Positions 57,923-64,000 of a stretch of 64,000 nucleotides of DNA are shown in pieces. Numbering within the stretch: position 1 is the first letter of the stretch; each line of letters opens with the position of its first letter. The notes below the pieces were generated by a model, which was not told the DNA's origin, ran no database searches, and saw nothing but the letters and a program-made list of their open reading frames with translations. This DNA comes from Phycisphaerales bacterium. Lineage in GTDB: Bacteria > Planctomycetota > Phycisphaerae > Phycisphaerales > UBA1924. The translations under genes were made by a program, and so were the position numbers. Location: contig JAVJNT010000002.1 in NCBI GenBank assembly GCA_040217175.1, positions 62,001 through 126,000 on the forward strand. Reading direction: 5' to 3'.

Positions 57923-58906
57923 TTACGCCAGCTCGGGGAACATCTTCTGGACGATGCCCACCAGATCCTGCACGTGGCTGACGCTCTCGTCGAACAGGGC
58001 CTTCTCGCCGCCCTCGAACTCGAAGTCGACGACCTTCTCGACGCCGCCCTTGCCCAGCAGCGCGGGCACGCCGACGAAGTAGCCCTTGGCCGCGCCGCCG
58101 AACTCGCTATCGCAGTAGACCGCGCTCGGGATGATGCGCTTCTTGTCCTTGATGATGGCCTCGACCATCTGGATGGTGCCGCTGGCGGGCGCGTAGTACG
58201 CGCTGGTGCCCATGAGCTTGACGACCTCGCCGCCGCCGACCTTGGCGCGCTCGACGCACGCGGTGATCTTGTCCTCGCTCAGCAAGCTGGTCACCGGGAT
58301 GCCGTGCACGCTGGTCAGGCGCGGCAGGGGCACCATGTCGTCGCCGTGGCCGCCCAAGAGCAGCGCCTGCACGTCCTCGACCGAGCAGCCGATCTCCCAC
58401 GCCAGGAACGTGCGGTAGCGCGCGACGTCGAGCGCGCCGGCCTGGCCCATGATGCGGTTAGTCGGGAAGCCGGTGGCCTTCCACGCCGTGTAGACCATCG
58501 CGTCGAGCGGGTTGCTCACGACGATGACGATGCTGTCGGGGGCGTGCTGCTTGATGTTCTCGCTGACACTCTTGACGATCTTCACGTTGGTCTCGATCAG
58601 GTCGTCGCGGCTCATGCCCGGCTTGCGCGGCAGGCCCGCCGTCACGACCACGACGTCGCTGCCCGCGATGTCGGCGTAGTCGCTGGTGCCGATGATGTTG
58701 CTGTCGAAGCGCTCGATGGGACCGCAGCAAGCCAGGTCGAGCATCTTGCCCTGGGCCACGCCGACCTTATCGGGAATGTCGAGCACGACGACGTCGCCCA
58801 GCTCCTTGGCCGCCGCCCAGTGGGCGCACGTCGCGCCGACGTTGCCCGCCCCGATGATGCTGATCTTGGGGCGGCTGGTGTTCATCTTGGGCGTGGGGCT
58901 GGTCAT
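57923..58906 (-). CDS. mdh: Malate dehydrogenase
   Basis: NAD-dependent interconversion of malate and oxaloacetate. 327 aa. GAGNVGATCAHW nucleotide loop; VVVTAGLPRKPGMSRDDL; the coenzyme contacts IVIVVSNPLDAMVYTAW; LLLGGHGDDMVPLPR with the catalytic His; and GTSAYYAPASGTIQMVEAIIKDKK. Belongs to the LDH-like MDH branch. GGAG lies 9 nt before the start. Terminal 15 residues are a normal MDH end. Transcribed alone; 79 nt separate its stop from the CpeT-FKBP gene. Confidence 0.95.
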   Translation of the reverse strand: MTSPTPKMNTSRPKISIIGAGNVGATCAHWAAAKELGDVVVLDIPDKVGVAQGKMLDLACCGPIERFDSNIIGTSDYADIAGSDVVVVTAGLPRKPGMSRDDLIETNVKIVKSVSENIKQHAPDSIVIVVSNPLDAMVYTAWKATGFPTNRIMGQAGALDVARYRTFLAWEIGCSVEDVQALLLGGHGDDMVPLPRLTSVHGIPVTSLLSEDKITACVERAKVGGGEVVKLMGTSAYYAPASGTIQMVEAIIKDKKRIIPSAVYCDSEFGGAAKGYFVGVPALLGKGGVEKVVDFEFEGGEKALFDESVSHVQDLVGIVQKMFPELA

Positions 58907-59251
58907 GCTCGGTCTCCGTCTGGTGTGCCAGGGGTGCGGTCGGTTGGAAGGCGAGCAGGGTAGGAACGGGCCTTCGCCGGGGCATCCTCAACCGTCCGAA
59001 AGGGACCGCGAATTCGAGGGTCGGGTCTGAGAGCTCCAGAAAACGCCGCTTTCCGCAAGCGCGAAGATCCGTTCCTCGCCAGAACAGCCATCTCAACGGC
59101 TCGTATCGATACGTGCGGCCATCGGGTCCCATGCATGTTGCCATTGATTCCCCGGACCCGCCAACATTCATTTCGTCCCCCGGCCGCGGGACGACCCCGA
59201 CGCGTGCGCACGCACGATCGGGGCGGACATCTCGAACGAGGAGTTTCGATC
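58907..59251. other. 345-bp divergent intergenic region
   Basis: No gene seen. Mixed composition, less GC-rich around 59040-59110. Holds promoters for mdh (minus) and the propeller gene (plus), but no confident -35/-10 pair was found. Confidence 0.4.
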
Positions 59252-60583
59252 ATGCGAGCGAATACGAAGACGATCGGGACGCTGGTGGCGGCCGCGGGCG
59301 GGCTGGCGCTGCCGGGGCTCGGTGCTGGGGTGGCGCTGGCCCAGGACTGCGGCTGGGAGAGCATCGATGCCTCCGTGCGCCCATACGCGGAGTGGCGTCG
59401 GCAATTGGTCGTGTATGACGACGGCAGCGGCCCGGCCCTGTACGTGTCGGCCGGTACGTTGAGGGCCGGTGGCGAGTATTTCGGTTCCATCGGCCGATTC
59501 GACGGCAACTCCTGGTCGGCCGTCGGTGATCTTGGTGAAGCCTGGATCTCGGCGCTGGACACGCTCGATCTAGGCGACGGCACGCGCCTCTACGCGGCCG
59601 TCAGTGATTCGTCATCTTCAACAATCCACGTTCTCGATGGCGATACGTGGGTGCCGTTCGGGCCGGAACTCGACGGCGTCGCGCGATGGCTGGTCGCGTT
59701 TGACGACGGTTCGGGCCCCATGCTCTACGCGGCGGGCGACATCAGCACCTCCATCGATGACCAGCGCGTCAACGGCGTCGCGAGACTCGAGGATGGTGCG
59801 TGGGCCGGTTTCGGCGCGACCGGTCGGTTCGACGGCGTACTTGGGCTCGTGCACGACTTAGAGGTGTTCGACGATGGCAACGGCCCCGCTCTGTACCTCG
59901 CTGGCGATGGCATCAGGCCCGATGATCCAACGGTCGAACGCGGCATGATCCGGTGGGACGGCGATTCGTTCTCGACCGTCGAAGGATCACCACCCTACGT
60001 CGTCCGAGACATGCTGGTATTCGATGACGGCGATGGCGAGGCATTGTATGTTGGCGGCCGCTTGGGCTTCCCTGGTTCGTACGACGCGGGTGTTGCCAGA
60101 TGGGATGGCAGCACCTGGACCGTTCTCGGCGAGGGATTTGAGCAAGACGTGCTCTCGCTCACGTCGTTCGATCGCGGCGACCGGCCCGCGCTCTACGCGG
60201 CCGGCTGGTTCGAGGAGATCGGCGGGCAGCCGATCGAGGGTATCGCACGCTGGGATGGCGTGGCCTGGCGGCCCTTCGAGGAATCCGTCGGAGGCAGCGT
60301 GGTCGTGATCGAGGGCTGGGACGACGGCGATCTGCGCGGGCTGTATGCCGTGGGCGGGTCGGAGTTCATCGGCGGCGAATTCGTCGGCCTCCTGCCGCGA
60401 TGGCCCGGCTGCCTCACCTGCCGAGCCGACCTCGATAGCGACGGCGAATTGACAATCTTCGACTTCCTTGCCTTCACCAACCTGTTCGACGCCGGCCTGC
60501 CCAGCGCCGACTTCGACGGCGATGGTGAGCTCACCATCTTCGACTTCCTCGCGTTCCAGGACGAGTTCGACGCGGGCTGCTGA
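59252..60583 (+). CDS. Secreted propeller-like protein with GC-type dockerin tail (paralogue of the gene at 51310)
   Basis: A 443-aa secreted protein. Signal peptide 1-30 (ending VALAQ). Repeated module of about 50 residues: DDGSGPALYVSAGTLRAGGEYFGSIGRFDGNSWSAVG; DDGSGPMLYAAGDISTSI; DDGDGEALYVGGRLGFPG; DRGDRPALYAAGWFEEIGGQPIEGIARWDG. It is followed by dockerin-like segments DLDSDGELTIFDFLAFTNLFDAG and DFDGDGELTIFDFLAFQDEFDAG with terminal GC. Same plan as 51310-52704. GAGGAG 8 nt before ATG. Confidence 0.87.
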   Translation: MRANTKTIGTLVAAAGGLALPGLGAGVALAQDCGWESIDASVRPYAEWRRQLVVYDDGSGPALYVSAGTLRAGGEYFGSIGRFDGNSWSAVGDLGEAWISALDTLDLGDGTRLYAAVSDSSSSTIHVLDGDTWVPFGPELDGVARWLVAFDDGSGPMLYAAGDISTSIDDQRVNGVARLEDGAWAGFGATGRFDGVLGLVHDLEVFDDGNGPALYLAGDGIRPDDPTVERGMIRWDGDSFSTVEGSPPYVVRDMLVFDDGDGEALYVGGRLGFPGSYDAGVARWDGSTWTVLGEGFEQDVLSLTSFDRGDRPALYAAGWFEEIGGQPIEGIARWDGVAWRPFEESVGGSVVVIEGWDDGDLRGLYAVGGSEFIGGEFVGLLPRWPGCLTCRADLDSDGELTIFDFLAFTNLFDAGLPSADFDGDGELTIFDFLAFQDEFDAGC

Positions 60584-60611
60584 TCGCCACTGCATAAGCA
60601 AGCAATCAAAC

Positions 60612-60643
60612 AGGCCCGGGACGAATCCGCCCCAGGCCTTTTT
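60612..60643 (+). terminator. Terminator of the propeller gene (bidirectional)
   Basis: A stem AGGCC(C)GGG / CCC(CA)GGCCT followed by five T residues, 29 nt after the stop. It also sits after the convergent gene at 60669 and may serve both. Confidence 0.75.
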
Positions 60644-60668
60644 GTGTGTTTCGATCTGTCTGGAAGGC

Positions 60669-61415
60669 TCAGCCGGCTTTGTCGGCGCCCTTGGCGGTCT
60701 GGGCGTCCTTAAGGGCCTGGGCGTCCTCGATGGTCAGCGACTCTTCGCCCCCGCCCGTTACGGGGCTCTCGGACCCGATCGTTCCGAAGTTGAACTGCTT
60801 CTCGTCGCTCCAGTCGCTCAGGACGTTGTTGGTCAGGCGGGTGGCGACCTGATAGCCGATCCACTTGAGCCCGCCGGGCACGCTGGTGTCGGTCCAGGCC
60901 TTCTCGCCGGTCGTGTCCTGGTACTGGAAGTCGCTGGCCACGCCATCGACGGTCTCGTAGCGCCGCTGGATGACGAAGACCGAGCCCTGGCCCTTGTTGG
61001 CCTCGAAGGTGAGCACGAGGTTGCCGTTGGTCGTGCTGCGGAGCGCGAGCATGGCGGGCACGGGCGCCTCGGTGCGGGGCTCGGGGTCCTTGGGCTTGGG
61101 GATGCTGGCCTTGTCGTAGACGCTCTCGTCCTCGGTGGCGCGGGCGAAGCCGTCGACCTGGCCGACGAGGCCGCCCATGACGCTCCGCAGCTCGCCGACG
61201 ATCGCGTCCTTCTCGGAAGTGCGCGTGACCGAGGCCAGCCGCGCGGCGATCGCCGAGCTGCGCAGCGCCTGGGCCGAATCCAGCTTTGCCTGCGCCGAGG
61301 CCACCTGTTCATCGGTCAAGCCGATGGTCGGCGGCACGCCGGTGGCGGCCCACAGGGCCAGGTGCTGCTGGGTCCAGGTGAGGAACGCTTCTTCCCGGTT
61401 GGGGAGTCGTGCCAT
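60669..61415 (-). CDS. Helix plus FN3-like protein (module member, paralogue of the gene at 53143)
   Basis: A 248-aa protein with no named family. N-terminal helical ~100 residues (EEAFLTWTQQHLALWAATGVPPTIGLTDEQVASAQAKLDSAQALRSSAIAARLASVTRTSEKDAIV), a Pro/Glu linker, then a beta-rich domain with LVLTFEANKGQGSVFVIQRRYE and GYQVATRLTNNVLSDWSDEKQFNF. Matches 53143-53832 in order and in the TRLTN-x-x-SDW motif. No signal peptide seen. It converges on the propeller gene at 59252, as the paralogue at 53143 neighbours the propeller gene at 51310. Confidence 0.72.
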   Translation of the reverse strand: MARLPNREEAFLTWTQQHLALWAATGVPPTIGLTDEQVASAQAKLDSAQALRSSAIAARLASVTRTSEKDAIVGELRSVMGGLVGQVDGFARATEDESVYDKASIPKPKDPEPRTEAPVPAMLALRSTTNGNLVLTFEANKGQGSVFVIQRRYETVDGVASDFQYQDTTGEKAWTDTSVPGGLKWIGYQVATRLTNNVLSDWSDEKQFNFGTIGSESPVTGGGEESLTIEDAQALKDAQTAKGADKAG

Positions 61416-61605
61416 TGCTCTATGCCTTCGTCCGGCGTTCGCCCGCCGCTGGCGGCCGCGGCGAACTGCCGCGGCCGAGGGGTTCATCGGTGGGTTCTGC
61501 GGGCCACTTCAGTGGTGGGCCAGAAGATTCCGCCATCGATCTTGTGTTGGGGTCCGATTACGTGGGCGGTGCGGGCTGGCGGGGCGTGAGGGGGGGTAAC
61601 TGGGA

Positions 61606-61697
61606 AGGCACGAAGGCACTCAGGCACCCAGGCACGCAGGCACGAAGGGTTCGCCATCCCAACCCTTCGTGCCTGCGTGCCTTCGTGCCTCGGTGCC
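61606..61697. repeat. Inverted repeat built of AGGCAC units (22-bp perfect stem)
   Basis: Left arm 61630-61651 and right arm 61661-61682 are perfect complements with a 9-nt loop. Flanking sequences on both sides continue with AGGCAC/GTGCCT units, so the full structure spans about 90 nt. It lies between two genes on the minus strand, close to the stop of the gene ending at 61703. No T tract, so not a simple terminator. Confidence 0.85.
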
Positions 61698-61702
61698 TCT
61701 CT

Positions 61703-63097
61703 TCAGCATCCCGCGTCGAACGCCGTCTGGAACGCCAGGAAGTCGAAGATGGTCAGCTCGCCGTCGCCGTCGAAATCGGCTTGGGCGTCGCCGTCCTGGA
61801 AGAGGTTGGCGAAGGCGAGGAAGTCGAAGATGGTGAGGGTGCCGTCGAGGTCGAGGTCGGCAACGCACACAAAGCAGGAAAGATCAAAGATGTCTACCGC
61901 GCCACGGTCCAAGCCGTCGATCGGGGTGTCCGCCGCACCGATTGCAACCATCCCGTCCGCCATGGCCATGCGATACCCGAATTCCACGCGCAGCTCCGCT
62001 GGCAATAAATCAGCGACCTGTTGCCAGCGACCATCGATGCCTCGTTGGAACAAGTAGGCAGCGCCACCACTCATTGCAGTTCGAACACGGATGGAGCCGA
62101 CCGCGAGTAGATCTCCCGACAGCGCGAGAGAGACACCCAATTGGTCACCAGGCCCTCCGTCGGCGTGCGTCACGGTCTGCGCGAGTCGCCAAGGCCCGTC
62201 GGTCTGCAAGTGCCCATCGTTGCGCTCATAGATGTACACGGCCCCCTGGGCCGTCGCGGGGCTATCGGAGTTGATGCCCCCGATGGCAAGGGTGTCTCCG
62301 TCGATGGCGACCGAGTAGCCAAAGCGGGGGCCCTCAAGGACGTCGGGGGCAAGCAGCTTCTGTACCAGCCGCAAATCGCCGCCCGACAGTCGCTCATAGA
62401 CATAGGCGGCGCCGCCATTGCCGGCGATCGTCCGCTCGAGAGGCGAGCCGATGACGATCCACTCGTCGTTGAGATCGAATCCCCAGCCGAAGTCACTCCT
62501 GGTTCCAATCGCATCTTCGTTGAATAAATCGTGGGTTACCGCCCAATCGTCGCCTTGCTTGTGATAGACGAGAACCCTGCTCCCAGCCTTACCAACGATC
62601 GCCGTATCACCATGAAGCGCTAGGCGTTCGCCGTGGATGCCGCGTGCGTCGGGCGGGAACAGCGCCCCGGTTTCGACCCATCGCTCGCCATCAAAATCGA
62701 ATACGTAGGGTACGCCCAGCCCCGGCCCCGCCGTGCTCAGCGACGCCGTCACGATAGCCCGATCGCCATCGAGCACGACTGCGCTGCCGAATGCAAATCC
62801 CGGTGCGAGTGAGGCCGGCACGAGGTCTTGCGCCCACTCCCAACCACCATCCGGCGTGCGGCGATACGCATGGGCCCATCCATTCGAGCACTCGGGGTTC
62901 GTAGGGCATAGCGACCAATCATGGCGATCGCCGACAATCAAGTGCCGCTCGGTCATGCCGACGCCAAAGCCGAAGTCCCTCGCCTCGGCAGAGGGCGACA
63001 CGATGCGCTCTGGCTCGCACTGGGCGAGGCACGAGGTCGTCACCAACCCCACGCAGGTGAGAGCGGCAATCGGAACATTCAGCGTTGCATTTCTCAT
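61703..63097 (-). CDS. Secreted FG-GAP protein with GC-type dockerin tail
   Basis: A 464-aa secreted protein. Signal peptide from MRNATLN to about residue 21; the start ATG 63097 or 63112 (15 nt upstream) cannot be separated, with no good ribosome site for either. The body repeats FG-GAP-type blades (ARDFGFGVGMTERHLIVGDR; PGFAFGSAVVLDGDRAIVTA; GPRFGYSVAIDGDTLAIGG; GDQLGVSLALSGDLLAVGS). The tail has DLDLDGTLTIFDFLAFANLFQDG and DFDGDGELTIFDFLAFQTAFDAGC. Fourth TIFDFLAF-type protein in the window. Confidence 0.85.
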   Translation of the reverse strand: MRNATLNVPIAALTCVGLVTTSCLAQCEPERIVSPSAEARDFGFGVGMTERHLIVGDRHDWSLCPTNPECSNGWAHAYRRTPDGGWEWAQDLVPASLAPGFAFGSAVVLDGDRAIVTASLSTAGPGLGVPYVFDFDGERWVETGALFPPDARGIHGERLALHGDTAIVGKAGSRVLVYHKQGDDWAVTHDLFNEDAIGTRSDFGWGFDLNDEWIVIGSPLERTIAGNGGAAYVYERLSGGDLRLVQKLLAPDVLEGPRFGYSVAIDGDTLAIGGINSDSPATAQGAVYIYERNDGHLQTDGPWRLAQTVTHADGGPGDQLGVSLALSGDLLAVGSIRVRTAMSGGAAYLFQRGIDGRWQQVADLLPAELRVEFGYRMAMADGMVAIGAADTPIDGLDRGAVDIFDLSCFVCVADLDLDGTLTIFDFLAFANLFQDGDAQADFDGDGELTIFDFLAFQTAFDAGC

Positions 63098-63308
63098 ACG
63101 ACAATCATACATCGAGCATTGATTTTCCTCAACAACATTTGCACAGAGATAGGCGTGGTTTGCTCCAAACGTTGTTTGAACACGTGCCCGACCGAGCACA
63201 TTCCCTCATTGCTTTCGTTCGCACCCGCGGTATGGTTCACTCGAGTGGCTTGTGTATGCGGCCGTCGCACGTATCGATTGAATGGACTGCTTGAGATTGG
63301 AGTGCATT

Positions 63309-64000
63309 GTGAGACGAAACCTGAATATTGTCGCCGCCATCGTCGTGGCGTCCGGGCTCGCGGCCTCAGCGGCCAGCGCGCAGATCGCGGACGTGGTTTG
63401 GACGACGGACGACGATGACGACTTCGGCGCCTGGAACACCGATGCCGGCATAAGCGTCGGCAGTTCGGCCGTCGTGTGCACGCAGAACATGCACATCTCG
63501 ATTCTCAACAAGTCGGGCGTGGTACAAGAGGACCATGGCGTGACGGACGCGACGTTCCCCTTCATCCGTGTCGATGACTTCGTGGGTACCGGCTCGGGCG
63601 ACTTCCCGAGCCGCTTCTTCGATCCACAGACCGTGTACGACCCCGAGGAGGGGCGACTCTGGATCGTCTACTCGGAGAACAACACGAGCGGCAGCGGCGA
63701 GTCGTTCGGCACCGGCGACAACGACATCTCGGCCCTGCACCTGGCAGTGAACAAGGATCCCGCCTTCTTCCCCGTCGGCGGCACGCTGGACACGTTCGAC
63801 GACGACTACTGGTGGTACTACACAGGCAAGAGCGTGGCCACCACCGGCATCGGCAACGGGGGCGCGTACTTCGACCTCCAGAACGACGACATTGCCGAGT
63901 ATCCCGATGGCGGCCCGCACACGACGTTTCCTGACGGACCCAACAGCCTCGTCGACAAGCCGCACATGGCCGTCGACGAGCAGGCAGTGTACATTGCTAC
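63309..64000 (+). CDS. Secreted protein, 3' truncated by the window edge
   Basis: An open frame from GTG 63309 (GGAG 6 nt upstream) continuing without a stop to the last base, at least 230 codons. The N-terminus is a signal peptide (RRNLNIVAAIVVASGLAASAASAQ). The mature part has an acidic start (TTDDDDDFGAWNTDAG) and aromatic/Asp motifs such as DPQTVYDPEEGRLWIVYSENN and FDDDYWWYYTGKS, typical of secreted beta-sheet proteins. The family is not recognised. Divergent from the FG-GAP gene across 211 bp of AT-richer sequence. Confidence 0.8.
   Translation, partial: MRRNLNIVAAIVVASGLAASAASAQIADVVWTTDDDDDFGAWNTDAGISVGSSAVVCTQNMHISILNKSGVVQEDHGVTDATFPFIRVDDFVGTGSGDFPSRFFDPQTVYDPEEGRLWIVYSENNTSGSGESFGTGDNDISALHLAVNKDPAFFPVGGTLDTFDDDYWWYYTGKSVATTGIGNGGAYFDLQNDDIAEYPDGGPHTTFPDGPNSLVDKPHMAVDEQAVYIA

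Noticed and set aside
54037-58906. An exopolysaccharide gene cluster around the glycosylphosphotransferase
   Set aside because: Neighbours are a chaperone, a CpeT-FKBP protein and malate dehydrogenase; no glycosyltransferase, flippase or polymerase genes are present.
1-64000. tRNA, rRNA, CRISPR arrays, prophage or integrase genes
   Set aside because: No tRNA T-loop/CCA patterns, no regularly spaced repeats of CRISPR type, and no integrase or phage structural motifs were seen by eye; a covariance-model scan could still find small RNAs.

Overview
The window looks like a chromosomal segment of a planctomycete, most likely class Phycisphaerae. Base composition is GC-rich throughout and genes are tightly packed. 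There are several secreted beta-propeller or FG-GAP proteins that end in dockerin-like tails containing a TIFDFLAF-type motif and a Gly-Cys near the C-terminus. Kinase-linked ECF-type sigma factors, rpsP-trmD-rplS, two clpP genes and many family-less secreted or coiled-coil proteins add to that picture. The lineage is inferred from gene content; no marker phylogeny could be run. I saw no rRNA, tRNA, CRISPR array, insertion sequence or prophage gene.

Layout. 0-4.7 kb: a tripartite efflux operon (HlyD adaptor, MacB-type ATPase, MacB/FtsX permease, TolC-type lipoprotein). 4.7-9.9 kb: DUF1294 protein, CRTAC1-like FG-GAP protein, TIGR01777 epimerase, a B12-domain/MeaB GTPase fusion and a membrane-anchored coiled-coil protein. 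10.3-13.3 kb: sigma factor plus membrane Ser/Thr kinase. 13.3-18.3 kb: VTT membrane protein, metallo-beta-lactamase-fold hydrolase, dnaA with a clear sigma70-type promoter, and an Arg/Asp-rich secreted protein. 18.4-28.8 kb: two clpP paralogues, a phosphodiesterase, yidC-mnmE, a stand-alone MshEN protein, aroC and a fused MFS/spermidine-synthase-like protein. 28.9-34.6 kb: secreted unknown, ECF sigma factor with a one-TM partner, pyrD, a pseudokinase and a threonine-dehydrogenase-like epimerase. 34.7-36.8 kb: four start/stop-overlapping genes around a ferric-reductase/Rieske membrane protein. 37.6-43.9 kb: FG-GAP dockerin protein, then topoisomerase VI B and A subunits separated by a low-GC orphan gene, then a HEAT-like protein. 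43.9-47.8 kb: MDR dehydrogenase, GIY-YIG protein and rpsP-trmD-rplS, with S16 carrying a very long tail. 48-53.8 kb and 58.9-64 kb: secreted and surface proteins, including a two-gene module present twice. 54-58.9 kb: polyprenyl glycosylphosphotransferase, DnaJ-like chaperone, CpeT-FKBP fusion and malate dehydrogenase.

The most unusual system is the topoisomerase VI operon, an enzyme mainly of archaea and plants, with an unrecognised AT-richer gene translationally overlapped between its subunits. Also notable are the Rieske/ferric-reductase cluster, the CpeT-FKBP fusion, a ClpP whose catalytic Asp position is Asn, and the duplicated propeller plus helix/FN3-like module.

Limits: annotations are from motif reading by eye. 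Family names given with moderate confidence should be confirmed by profile searches. Both window edges cut genes.
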